Assembly (NCBI GenBank): GCA_030654695.1
Contig: JAURWY010000017.1
Location: forward strand, 186,001-250,000
Direction: 5' to 3'
DNA from: Polaromonas sp.
GTDB taxonomy: Bacteria > Pseudomonadota > Gammaproteobacteria > Burkholderiales > Burkholderiaceae_C
DNA: 64,000 nt
Both the position numbers and the translations under genes were made by a program. The notes beneath the pieces were generated by a model. That model saw only the letters and a program-made list of their open reading frames with translations, searched no databases and was not told where the DNA came from. Below are positions 1 through 7,169 of the stretch, in pieces; position 1 is the first letter of the stretch; each line of letters begins with the position of its first letter.

Positions 1-2
1 CG

Positions 3-1004
3 AAAAGCAAGATCATGGCGATGCCGCGTGGCGCCACCATCGTCGACTTTGCCTACGCCATTCACAGCGACATCGGGCACCGCGCTGTGGCCGCCAAAGT
101 CAACGGCGAGCAGGTGCCGCTGCGCACCGAATTGCACAACGGCGACGTGATCGAGATCGTCACCACCCCGGTCTCCAGCCCCAACCCTGCTTGGCTGGGT
201 TTTGTTCGCACGGGCAAGGCACGGTCGAAAATTCGCCATCACCTCAAAACCATGGCGCTCACTGAGTCGCAAGACCTGGGCGAGAAAATGCTGGCCCAGG
301 CGCTGCGTGCAGAAGGCATCGACAAGCTGCCCGATGACGACGAAAAAAATCGCCTGTTGTGGGAAAAAATCCTCCGCTTCAGTGGCAACCGTTCACGCGC
401 CGACTTACTCACCGACGTCGGTCTTGGCAAGCGCATCGCCACCATTCTGGCCAAACGCATCGTTGGCCTGCTCGGCGAAACTGGCGAAAAACCCAATGTG
501 CTGCTGATGAGCCGGGAACGCTTTACAGAGCACGAGTCGGTGTCACAAGGTGCCCTGTTGCTGGACGGTAGCGAAGGTGCCTCTATCCACTTTGCCAAGT
601 GCTGCAAACCGATTCCCGGTGACAGCGTCATGGGCTATCTGGGTCGCGGCGAAGGATTGGTGGTACACACCGAAGATTGCGCTGTGGCCAAGCGGCTGCT
701 TCAGCGCGACAGTGAGCGCTTCATTGCCGTGGATTGGTCTGACGAGCCCGTTCGTGCGTTTGAGACAGATTTGTTGGTGACCGTTTCAAACGGCAAAGGG
801 GTCTTGGCCCGCGTCGCTGCAGCCATGGCGTCAGCAGAGGCAGACATCACCCAAGTCGAGATCGAACAGGGCTCAGGGCAAGATGCGACCGATTTGCGCT
901 TCAGTGTTGACGTCCGCGACCGTGTTCATCTGGCGGCCATCATGCGCAATGTGAAACGCGCCACCTCGGTGCTGCGCGTGCAAAGGGTCAAGTCGGGGGC
1001 ATAG
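3..1004 (+). CDS. spoT: (p)ppGpp synthetase/hydrolase of the RelA/SpoT family, C-terminal part (5' truncated by window edge)
   Basis: The reading frame is open from base 3, so the start and the catalytic HD and synthetase domains lie outside the window. What remains is the regulatory half. It begins with a TGS domain (MAMPRGATIVDFAYAIHSD, roughly the first 60 residues). A helical region follows, then the conserved cysteine segment HFAKCCKPIPGD near residue 195, and a C-terminal ACT domain in the last 75 residues. In this family the C-terminal half senses starvation and controls the balance of alarmone synthesis and hydrolysis. The spoT symbol rather than relA rests on betaproteobacterial similarity and on greB next door. 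The last 17 bases overlap the 3' end of convergent greB. Confidence 0.9.
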   Translation, partial: KSKIMAMPRGATIVDFAYAIHSDIGHRAVAAKVNGEQVPLRTELHNGDVIEIVTTPVSSPNPAWLGFVRTGKARSKIRHHLKTMALTESQDLGEKMLAQALRAEGIDKLPDDDEKNRLLWEKILRFSGNRSRADLLTDVGLGKRIATILAKRIVGLLGETGEKPNVLLMSRERFTEHESVSQGALLLDGSEGASIHFAKCCKPIPGDSVMGYLGRGEGLVVHTEDCAVAKRLLQRDSERFIAVDWSDEPVRAFETDLLVTVSNGKGVLARVAAAMASAEADITQVEIEQGSGQDATDLRFSVDVRDRVHLAAIMRNVKRATSVLRVQRVKSGA

Positions 1005-1554
1005 CAGAGGGTGCCGGGTAATGAACTTCCAGCACTTCCACCACTTGCACGCCATTGGGCGTTACCAAGTTAACTTCATCTCCCACACGCGCCTTCAGCA
1101 GAGTGCGCGCTGCCGGTGACACCCAGCTGATCTCACCGGCCGCGCTGTCTGCCTCGTCAATGCCTAGGATGGTCACGCGTTGCTCAGTCTTGCCGTCAAT
1201 CAAATAGCGCACGGTCGCGCCAAAAAATACTTGGTCTCCGCCATGATGAACTGAAGGGTCAGTGATCTCGGCGATCTCCATTCGCTTTGTCAGGAAGCGG
1301 ATGCGGCGGTCAATTTCGCGCAGACGTTTTTTGCCGTAAATGTAGTCGCCGTTTTCAGACCGATCGCCGTTGCTGGCAGCCCAGTGAACAATGTCGACCA
1401 CCTTCGGTCGCTCGTTGTCGATCAGATCCAGCAGCTCGGCTTTGAGGCGTGCATAACCTGCAGGCGTGATGTAGTTTTTGCCCCCCACGGGAAGAGGCGG
1501 CAACGTTAGCTCTTCATCGTCCGAATCAGTTTCTTGGGTGAAGGCTTTGCTCAT
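988..1554 (-). CDS. greB: Transcription elongation factor GreB
   Basis: This 188-residue protein has the GreA/GreB layout: an N-terminal coiled-coil finger (about residues 30-105) and a C-terminal FKBP-like domain. The coiled coil carries the GreB-type segment NGDRSENGDYIYGKKRLREI, whose tip acidic residues enter the RNA polymerase secondary channel. GreB stimulates transcript cleavage in backtracked complexes. It has a short acidic N-terminal extension before ITPAGYARLKAEL. It is convergent with the upstream alarmone synthetase gene and overlaps its 3' end by 17 bp, with no terminator between them. Confidence 0.93.
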   Translation of the reverse strand: MSKAFTQETDSDDEELTLPPLPVGGKNYITPAGYARLKAELLDLIDNERPKVVDIVHWAASNGDRSENGDYIYGKKRLREIDRRIRFLTKRMEIAEITDPSVHHGGDQVFFGATVRYLIDGKTEQRVTILGIDEADSAAGEISWVSPAARTLLKARVGDEVNLVTPNGVQVVEVLEVHYPAPSAMPPT

Positions 1555-1668
1555 GGGGTTGACAGTGACAACTGCGTTTCAAAAGAATGAGCTTACCGTG
1601 ATTTAGAGCAATCAAAGCGTCAGCCGATTCGGGCATGATGTTTCAAAAAATAAACTCGGAACAGCAAC

Positions 1669-2421
1669 ATGAAGCTGGCTTTACTGTCTGATATTCACGC
1701 CAACATCCAAGCCTTTGATGCTTGCCTGAACCACGCCCGCGCACAAGGTGCGCAGCAGTTTGCCTTGCTGGGCGATTTGGTGGGCTACGGGGCTGACCCG
1801 CTGGCGGTGCTTGAGCGCGTGCAAACCTTGGCGACTGCCGGTGCGTTGATCATCAAGGGCAACCACGATGAGATGGCCGTGTCGCCACCGGCAGAGGCAC
1901 AGCACGTGGGCAGCAGCACTGCCGCCTGGACCCATGCACAGCTCTCCTCAGACCAGCATTCTTTTTTGGATCAATTGCCTTTGACGGTGCAACAAGGCGC
2001 TGTTTTATTGGTTCACGCCAGCGTCAACAACCCTGAGCGCTGGCGTTACGTCACCGACGAACGCAGCGCCGCTGCGAGTTTGGATGCTGCGGCTGACAGA
2101 CCCGAGGTGCGCTACGTCTTTGGCGGCCATGTGCACCATCAAACACTGTATTACCGGGGTGCTGGTGCGGGCCTGATGGCCTTCAAGCCCACGCCCGGTG
2201 TGGCCGTTCCGGTGCCCAAGCACCGACACTGGCTGGCCACCGTTGGTTCGGTCGGGCAACCGCGCGACGGCCATCCGCAAGCCATGTACGCCTTGTTTGA
2301 CCTTGACAAAGCGCAGCTCACCTTTCAACGCGTCGCCTATGACCACCACGCGGCGGCGGCAGCTATTCGACAGGCCGGTTTACCGGCGTATTTTGCAGAC
2401 CGGCTGGAGACAGGACTGTGA
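1669..2421 (+). CDS. Calcineurin-like metallophosphoesterase
   Basis: A 250-residue metallophosphoesterase with all the metal-binding motifs in order: SDIHAN (8-13), GDLVGYGADP (about 36-45), GNHDE (about 64) and GGHVHH (about 152-157). Its size and motif spacing fit the YfcE/MJ0936-type diadenosine or phosphodiester hydrolases, or protein phosphatases. The stop overlaps the GTG start of the downstream kinase gene by four bases (GTGA), so the two are translationally coupled. That pairing suggests a kinase/phosphatase signalling unit, with this enzyme perhaps reversing the kinase reaction. The substrate cannot be told from sequence. Confidence 0.85.
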   Translation: MKLALLSDIHANIQAFDACLNHARAQGAQQFALLGDLVGYGADPLAVLERVQTLATAGALIIKGNHDEMAVSPPAEAQHVGSSTAAWTHAQLSSDQHSFLDQLPLTVQQGAVLLVHASVNNPERWRYVTDERSAAASLDAAADRPEVRYVFGGHVHHQTLYYRGAGAGLMAFKPTPGVAVPVPKHRHWLATVGSVGQPRDGHPQAMYALFDLDKAQLTFQRVAYDHHAAAAAIRQAGLPAYFADRLETGL

Positions 2422-3893
2422 AGCTGCTGCAACCCAACGCGCAGCTTGATGGCTTCACCATCGAAGACTGCATCCACTCCGGCGGCATGGCGCACATTTA
2501 TCGGGTGCGCTACACCGAAGGTGCACGCGACCCCGGCTTTCCGCTGGCGATGAAAATACCGCGCATGACTGCAGGCGACGGCGCTGAAACCATCGTCAGT
2601 TTCGAGGTCGAACATCAGATCATGCAGGTGCTGTCCGGCTCGCATGTACCCCGCTTCGTGGCGGCTGGCGATCTAGACAAAGTGCCTTACCTGGTGATGG
2701 AATATGTGCACGGGCGCACGCTAGCGCATTGGCTGGACACCCCAGACCGCCCTGATGCGGCTGAGATTGCCCGTCTCGGTGCCGCCGTGGCACAGGCCGC
2801 ACACAGCCTGCACCAGCAAAATACAGTGCACTTGGATTTAAAACCCGCCAACGTGTTGATCCGCCCTGACGGCAGCGCCGTGCTGCTGGACTTTGGCTTG
2901 TCCTGCAACGCCCTGTACCCCGACCTGCTGGCCGAGCAGCTCCGCAAAGCGGTGGGTTCACCGGCCTGGATCTCGCCTGAACAAGTGGTGGGCGTTCGGG
3001 GTGATCCGCGCAGCGACATTTTTGCCATCGGTGTCATGCTCTACCAACTGGCCACCGGTGAGCTGCCATTTGGTGCGCCGCAAACGCGCGGCGGTCTGCG
3101 TCAGCGCCTGTGGATGGATCCACCGCCACCGCGCAAGCTCAGGCCCGATGTGCCTGAGTGGCTGCAAGAAATCATCCTGCGTTGCTTAGAGCCCGAGGCC
3201 GCCAAACGCTACCCCTCGGCGGCGCATCTGGCCTTCGACCTGCGCCACCCAGAGCAAGTTAACTTGACCGAGCTGGGCCGCAAGACCACCGCCACCGGGT
3301 TTGTCACCCACTTCAAGCGTTGGCTCAAAGCCGCCGGCATGGACTACCAACCCAGCCCCTTGCCAGCGCAGCAAATTCAAGAAGTGCCCATCATCATGGT
3401 CGCCATTCCGCACAAAGACGTGAGCGACGCCACGCTCTACTCATTGCGCCAAGCAGTGGCTCGCTCGCTCGGCACCCGACCGGGCGCGCGTTTGGCCTGC
3501 GTGACGGTCATCTCACCCAATCAAACCAACAGCACCAGTGATGACAAAAGTGAAACCAGCGTGCACCGCCGCTACCTCACCAACCTGCGCCAGTGGGCAC
3601 TGCCGCTGGACGTGCCGGGCCACCAAACGTCATTCCACGTGCTCGAATCCGGTGATGTGGCACAGGCGCTGCTCAACTACGCCACCGGCAATCAAGTCAG
3701 CTTGATCGTCATGGGTGCAGCTACCCATGGCATGAAGCTGCAGCGCTTCGCCAGCACCGTCCCCATCAAAGTCGCTATGGATGCACCGTGTACTGTGATT
3801 TTGGTCAAACAGGCCCTGCCGTTTGAGCGGCTGATAGAACAAGCCGCGAAACTAAAACCGATGTGGAACCAGGATTTAGACGCGCCCTTTTAG
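2418..3893 (+). CDS. Ser/Thr protein kinase with C-terminal universal stress protein domain
   Basis: A 491-residue fusion. Residues 15-275 form a Hanks-type kinase: glycine loop IHSGGMAHIYRVR, ATP-binding lysine in AMKIP (about 46), catalytic loop HLDLKPANVL (about 137) and DFG (about 157). The catalytic loop has Leu where Arg is usual (HRD to HLD), so it is a non-RD kinase. Residues about 325-467 form a UspA-like domain ending in LIVMGAATHG and APCTVILVK, which recalls the Usp nucleotide-binding loop. No transmembrane segment is obvious, so it is probably cytosolic. The start is GTG, overlapping the stop of the phosphoesterase gene; no alternative start fits as well. Confidence 0.88.
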   Translation: MKLLQPNAQLDGFTIEDCIHSGGMAHIYRVRYTEGARDPGFPLAMKIPRMTAGDGAETIVSFEVEHQIMQVLSGSHVPRFVAAGDLDKVPYLVMEYVHGRTLAHWLDTPDRPDAAEIARLGAAVAQAAHSLHQQNTVHLDLKPANVLIRPDGSAVLLDFGLSCNALYPDLLAEQLRKAVGSPAWISPEQVVGVRGDPRSDIFAIGVMLYQLATGELPFGAPQTRGGLRQRLWMDPPPPRKLRPDVPEWLQEIILRCLEPEAAKRYPSAAHLAFDLRHPEQVNLTELGRKTTATGFVTHFKRWLKAAGMDYQPSPLPAQQIQEVPIIMVAIPHKDVSDATLYSLRQAVARSLGTRPGARLACVTVISPNQTNSTSDDKSETSVHRRYLTNLRQWALPLDVPGHQTSFHVLESGDVAQALLNYATGNQVSLIVMGAATHGMKLQRFASTVPIKVAMDAPCTVILVKQALPFERLIEQAAKLKPMWNQDLDAPF

Positions 3894-4004
3894 ACCGTTG
3901 ACCTTGCCCAAGTTCACCAGACATTTCTCAGGGCCAGGTACGGCCCGGCTAACTGAAAACATCTGTTTTACCAAAAGGGGCGTCGCCAGACGACAACCAT
4001 TTAG

Positions 4005-4169
4005 GAATTCATTCAGGTCGTTGATTCCTACATCCGCTGATATAACGAAAAGCGCATCAAGATCTCCCTTGGCTCACTCAGTCCCATCGAATACCGAGTG
4101 AGCCTCGGATTGACGGCATCACCCAGTCCAAGTTTTACGCCGCACCCCCATTGGCTCAATTTTCAAAAT
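4005..4169 (+). pseudogene. IS3-family transposase C-terminal remnant
   Basis: Reading from 4005 gives EFIQVVDSYIR, a stop (TGA at 4038), then YNEKRIKISLGSLSPIEYR. This is the signature tail of IS3/IS150-group OrfB integrases, where the stop position is normally Trp (YIRWYNEKRIK). The catalytic DDE core and OrfA are gone, so this is a decayed fragment with a nonsense change (TGG to TGA). The following SFTPHPHW stretch resembles the terminal inverted-repeat region of such elements. It sits in the 375-bp gap between the kinase gene and the Gly-rich gene. Confidence 0.72.
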
Positions 4170-4232
4170 GTATCAACAGGACGTGATGCAGATCAAAAGT
4201 CGTAGTGATGCAGCGTCATACGATAAATACAG

Positions 4233-4251
4233 AGGGATCAATCCGATCCCT
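4233..4251. promoter_or_regulatory. Short inverted repeat in the leader of the Gly-rich gene
   Basis: AGGGATC and GATCCCT form a perfect 7-bp stem around a 5-base loop, 19 bases upstream of the ATG at 4270. It could be an operator or a leader hairpin near the ribosome-binding site (TAGGAGATCACGATG). No function can be assigned. Confidence 0.35.
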
Positions 4252-4269
4252 GTTATTTAGGAGATCACG

Positions 4270-4605
4270 ATGAAGACCAAATTAGCAGCTATTTTGACGG
4301 CCACGTTGTTGGTGGTAATGTCTGGCGCCTTTGCCCAAGGTGGAGGTGGAGGCGGTGGTGCCAGTGCAGGTGGTGCCGGTGCCAGTTCAGGTAGTGGTCG
4401 CGCAGTGGGCGGTGCAGCGGTAGGCACCAGGATCGGCGTGCCGGCCATCGACGGCACTGGACGCGGTGCACCAGTTGGAGCGGGCACCGGTACCGACGTG
4501 CCAGCCATCGACGGCACTGGACGCGGCGCACCGGTTGGAGCGGGGACCCAGCAGAGTCAGCCAGCACAAGCCACACATGCGCCTGGTACAGGGTTGACAA
4601 AGTAG
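4270..4605 (+). CDS. Small secreted Gly/Ala-rich protein with a tandem 20-residue repeat
   Basis: A 111-residue protein with a clear signal peptide (MKTKLAAILTATLLVVMSGAFAQ, cleavage after AFA) and an AGGAG ribosome-binding site. The mature part starts with a run of seven glycines. It then carries two near-identical units (VPAIDGTGRGAPVGAGT) repeated with a 60-bp period at about 4438 and 4498. No enzymatic motif is visible and no family was recognised. Export to the periplasm or cell surface is inferred from the signal peptide. It lies immediately outside the left end of the integrated elements, so the att/terminator copy at 4640 probably also ends its transcript. Confidence 0.6.
   Translation: MKTKLAAILTATLLVVMSGAFAQGGGGGGGASAGGAGASSGSGRAVGGAAVGTRIGVPAIDGTGRGAPVGAGTGTDVPAIDGTGRGAPVGAGTQQSQPAQATHAPGTGLTK
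4438..4548 (+). repeat. Two-copy 60-bp tandem coding repeat
   Basis: The first unit starts GTGCCGGCCATCGACGGCAC at 4438 and the second GTGCCAGCCATCGACGGCAC at 4498. They differ at a few third positions only, which points to recent duplication under protein-level constraint. Confidence 0.8.
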
Positions 4606-4639
4606 CGTGAGAAGTCCACAGATGCTGGGTGTAGCGCCC

Positions 4640-4695
4640 ATGAAAAAGGCCGCTAACTGTATGTCGTTAGCTGCCTTTGTCATGCGGTATGGTGG
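4640..4695. repeat. att copy 1 (outer), with damaged terminator hairpin
   Basis: This 56-bp match to the sequence downstream of the tmRNA 3' end includes the hairpin AAAGGCCGCTAAC...GTTAGCTGCCTTT. One G-to-T change at 4672 breaks a stem pair. The left flank differs from the other two copies, which marks this as the junction with the chromosome. The hairpin also lies 35 bp after the Gly-rich gene. Confidence 0.8.
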
Positions 4696-4992
4696 TGAGC
4701 AACCCGTGTGCAAACGGTCTTGGAATAGAGTTCCCCGGCCCTGTCTAGCCACAGCTGTTAGCGCCGAGGTTGAATTGCCCCAGGGTGCCGATTTCCACTA
4801 ACCCACCTCATCGGACGGGAGAACCGCACAGCACAATGATTTCAGCCTCGTTGCCCTAGGGCAGTCAAAGTCGGCAGCCTGGGTCAAAAGGTCGTCGGCG
4901 CCAACACGTCGACCCCTCCGGTGGAAATTACGGTCGCTACGTTGCCTGTCTGGGATAAATTAAAAGGCCGGAAGATCGCCGCCGCTGCAACT

Positions 4993-6114
4993 TCATGTCA
5001 GCAGCGCCAACTCGTAGCTTGTGCTGCGACCACTGGCGTCAGACTTCCTCAAAACTCCAAGCTCCAGCAGATCCGAGATATCACGCAGCGCAGTGTCTTG
5101 CGAACATTTTCCAATTGATGCCCACTTGCTGCTAGTCAGTTTGCTGTCGAAGCCATCCAGAATCTTGTTGAGCAACTTAATCTGACGCTCATTCATCGGC
5201 TTGCCTGCCCAATGCTGCCAATAGCGTGCCTTCATCAGCACTGAGGCGAGCGTCTGCTCCGCCCCCTGAAGGCATCTGAGCAAGCACGCTAGAAACCACT
5301 CCAACCAATCGGTAACATCCATGCTTCCCTTTTGGGTTGCTTCTAGATGATCGTAGTAAGTCTTACGCTCACGCTGTATCTGCGCTGACAAGCTGTAGTA
5401 GCGTTGTACCGAGGCTTCCGCTTTAGCCAATGCCATGTCTCCTACGGCACGCGCCATCCGCCCGTTGCCATCTTCAAAGGGGTGGATGGTCACAAACCAC
5501 AAATGCGCAAGTCCGGCCTTGATCACCGGGTCATCTTGTTGATCGACGTTGAACCACAGCAGGAAATCCGACATCTCAGCGTCCAGATGAAGCGCTGGGG
5601 GCGCTTCATAGTGAACCTTGTGACGGTGCATGGGTCCTGAGACCACCTGCATTGGCCCTTGCGCATCATCTCGCCACTGACCGACACGGATTTTGGAAAG
5701 ACCGCTGTATCCCGTTGGAAACATCGCCGCATGCCATCCACACAAGCGCTCAGCAGACAGTGGCGTGTTGTGCTTCTGGGTCGCATCCAGCACCATGTCG
5801 ACCACACCATCAACGTGTCGGTCCGCAGGCGCCAGTGCTCCGATGTCGACCCCGAGTCGGCGGGCGATGGAAGAACGCACCGAATCGGCGTTGAGTTTCT
5901 CCCCTTCGATTTCACTGGTCTTGAGCACGTCCTCAGTCAAAACACGCAGCGTCGCCTGGACACGCAAATCCATACCAAGGTCGTACATACGCCCTTGCAG
6001 ATGCCCCTGAGCCTGGTGCACTTGAGCGAGCAAGGGAGCCAGCCGCCGGTGGTCATAGATCCAGTTCGGCCAAGCTTTGAGTTGCCAAATGTAGAGTTCT
6101 TCTCCGCTTTTCAT
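4993..6114 (-). CDS. fic: Fic family protein (AMP-transferase type) with DUF4172-like N-terminus and winged-helix C-terminus
   Basis: A 373-residue Fic protein. The N-terminal YIWQ...WPNW segment matches the DUF4172-type domain. T66-S-E-I-E70-G71 fits the (S/T)xxxE(G/N) autoinhibitory motif upstream of the Fic core (class II). The active site HPFEDGNGR lies at about 210-218 and is complete (His, Asp/Glu, Gly-Asn-Gly-Arg). The last 60 residues (SSKWASIGKCSQDTALRDIS) look like a winged helix, so it may bind DNA. Fic enzymes transfer AMP from ATP to target hydroxyls. The ATG is followed at once by coding sequence with no Shine-Dalgarno and lies where transcription should begin, so the message is probably leaderless. 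Confidence 0.88.
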   Translation of the reverse strand: MKSGEELYIWQLKAWPNWIYDHRRLAPLLAQVHQAQGHLQGRMYDLGMDLRVQATLRVLTEDVLKTSEIEGEKLNADSVRSSIARRLGVDIGALAPADRHVDGVVDMVLDATQKHNTPLSAERLCGWHAAMFPTGYSGLSKIRVGQWRDDAQGPMQVVSGPMHRHKVHYEAPPALHLDAEMSDFLLWFNVDQQDDPVIKAGLAHLWFVTIHPFEDGNGRMARAVGDMALAKAEASVQRYYSLSAQIQRERKTYYDHLEATQKGSMDVTDWLEWFLACLLRCLQGAEQTLASVLMKARYWQHWAGKPMNERQIKLLNKILDGFDSKLTSSKWASIGKCSQDTALRDISDLLELGVLRKSDASGRSTSYELALLT

Positions 6115-6196
6115 GCGGTAATTATGCGGACTATTCGCCGCACGGTCAAGATATTCACCGCATTTTATACGGCTTTAAATGTTTGCATTCTCCGCA
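6113..6196. promoter_or_regulatory. Repeated TGCGG-type sites around the fic promoter
   Basis: Three copies of ATTCNCCGCA occur at 6133-6142, 6153-6162 (20 bp apart, two helical turns) and 6187-6196. In addition ATGCGG occurs at 6113 and 6124 in the opposite sense. They overlap the -10/-35 spacer and its upstream flank, as expected for a repressor operator. The winged helix at the end of the Fic protein is one candidate binder. Confidence 0.5.
6121..6149 (-). promoter_or_regulatory. fic promoter
   Basis: On the minus strand TTGACC (6149-6144) is separated by 17 bases from CATAAT (6126-6121), a good sigma-70 match. The expected start point is at 6114-6115, the A of the ATG or one base before it. 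The spacer contains the repeated TGCGG motif listed separately. Confidence 0.65.
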
Positions 6197-6285
6197 TGAT
6201 CAGAGGCAGAAACCGTGTGTCCAACTAAATTCCTGAGGCACAGCCTCTCAAGCGTACCTCCTTTAGGCTGTACACCCCTGCAACG

Positions 6286-6359
6286 TAAGTCATTGATTTA
6301 CCAATGAAAAAGGCCGCTAACTGTATGTCGTTAGCGGCCTTTGTCATGCGGTATGGTGG
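6286..6359. repeat. att copy 2 (shared boundary of elements A and B) with intact hairpin
   Basis: This 74-bp copy matches 19282-19355 with two mismatches (CC for AA). It contains the 13-bp perfect stem AAAGGCCGCTAAC/GTTAGCGGCCTTT at 6309-6342. To its right GCTGGGG at 6360 resembles the tmRNA 3' acceptor region. Confidence 0.85.
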
Positions 6360-6430
6360 GCTGGGGTCAATTGAAAGATGGCTTGAAACGCTCATGGAAT
6401 ATAGGTTTTCTGTTTTTAAAAACTAATTTA

Positions 6431-6468
6431 TACCCCCGCCTGTACCCCCGCTTTTGCTTTGCTACCCC
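6431..6468. promoter_or_regulatory. Putative integrase arm-type sites, left end of element B
   Basis: TACCCCCG (6431), TGTACCCCCG (6441) and a weaker CTACCCC (6462) form a cluster about 75 bp inside the left att copy. The same TGTACCCCCG core recurs by the right att copy, as expected for arm-type binding sites of a tyrosine integrase. Confidence 0.45.
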
Positions 6469-6764
6469 TTGTCTATAAGCCATGGCCAACCCAGTGATAT
6501 CACCCGTTTTAAGTTGAACAGCAGCGTGAAATATATTTTCAGCATCTCAAGGCAACGAAGCACTCAATGTTGAGTCAGGGTCGCCAGTCGTTTTGTTTAG
6601 GTCAGCCAGACCATCGACCAATCCTCGCCCACCCCCGGGTGGAGGAAAATTGCTAGGTTAAAAAATTTCCGCATGACAGCTTTTAACGGCGCGGCAAATT
6701 TTGAACAAGGGGGGACACTTGTGAGGAGCATGCTTACCAACCACACCAACATGGCTATTTGTCC

Positions 6765-6928
6765 TCCGCACTGAGTGTGAGGTTAAGTCCGCACTGAGTG
6801 CGGAGTTACGCGCTGACAAGTTTCTGGGACTATTCCTACGCGCTGGGTGCAGACCCTGAACTTGCTGCTGTGTACGCATGGATGCCACGGGGTGCAAATC
6901 AATTTGGATGTTCCGCACCCGGTGCGGA
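6765..6928. promoter_or_regulatory. Three palindromic TCCGCAC...GTGCGGA sites
   Basis: TCCGCACTGAGTGCGGA at 6788-6804 is a perfect palindrome with one central base. TCCGCACTGAGTGTGAG at 6765-6781 is a decayed copy 23 bp upstream. TCCGCACCCGGTGCGGA at 6912-6928 is a third copy with a different centre. They lie 230-400 bp before the pyrophosphohydrolase/helicase pair and look like dimeric repressor operators. No regulator gene is adjacent. Confidence 0.5.
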
Positions 6929-7169
6929 TGCTTCTAAAACATCAAAAGAATTAGCAGCAATTGCTGGAACTGGAACCCGGTCAATTGAACAAGCCAAGGG
7001 TGCTGAAGAAGTTGTTGATGCCTGCCACTCGGCCTCACAAACACGAAGCCCTTTGTACACTATGGGAATGAATAATTTACGCGCTTTCCCTGTGCGTGCG
7101 GGAACTAATCTTCAAGCTCAGAGTGATCCTGTTCAGTCCGTGAGCCACAAAAGGCAGTCGCATGAATGA
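6798..7169 (+). pseudogene. Possible remnant of a helix-turn-helix phage/plasmid protein
   Basis: An open frame of 123 codons covers most of the gap before the pyrophosphohydrolase gene. Its middle (SKELAAIAGTGTRSIEQAK, about residues 49-67) resembles the helix-turn-helix stretch of ParB-like phage and plasmid proteins. The flanks look like no protein family, the only start is a GTG inside a palindrome, and no Shine-Dalgarno is present. I read it as a decayed fragment or chance frame. The rest of 6366-7161 holds only the arm-site and palindrome repeats described separately. Confidence 0.25.

Larger units (their letters stand above)
4640..6359. mobile_element. Integrative element A: degenerate element at the ssrA attachment site, carrying a Fic gene
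   Basis: It is bounded by two copies of the ssrA-downstream sequence, at 4640-4695 (55 of 56 bases match the copy at 19300) and 6286-6359 (72 of 74 match the copy at 19282). The only convincing gene inside is fic on the minus strand; no integrase remains. The sequence just left of the 6286 copy (about 6259-6300) resembles the integrase-proximal end of element B. That suggests A was a related element that lost its integrase. Bases 4696-4992 hold nothing I recognise. Confidence 0.6.

Noticed and set aside
3898-4101. 67-codon plus-strand frame after the kinase gene
   Set aside because: It covers the IS3 remnant in the wrong frame; only the shifted frame from 4005 gives the transposase tail.
4607-4801. 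64-codon frame starting after the Gly-rich gene
   Set aside because: Its first half is the att/terminator copy and the rest matches no protein; no Shine-Dalgarno.
5659-6228. 189-codon plus-strand frame opposite fic
   Set aside because: Antisense shadow of a clear Fic protein, with no domain and no ribosome-binding site.
6658-6918. 86-codon minus-strand frame in the left gap of element B
   Set aside because: Low-complexity translation that runs through the palindromes; no homologous look.
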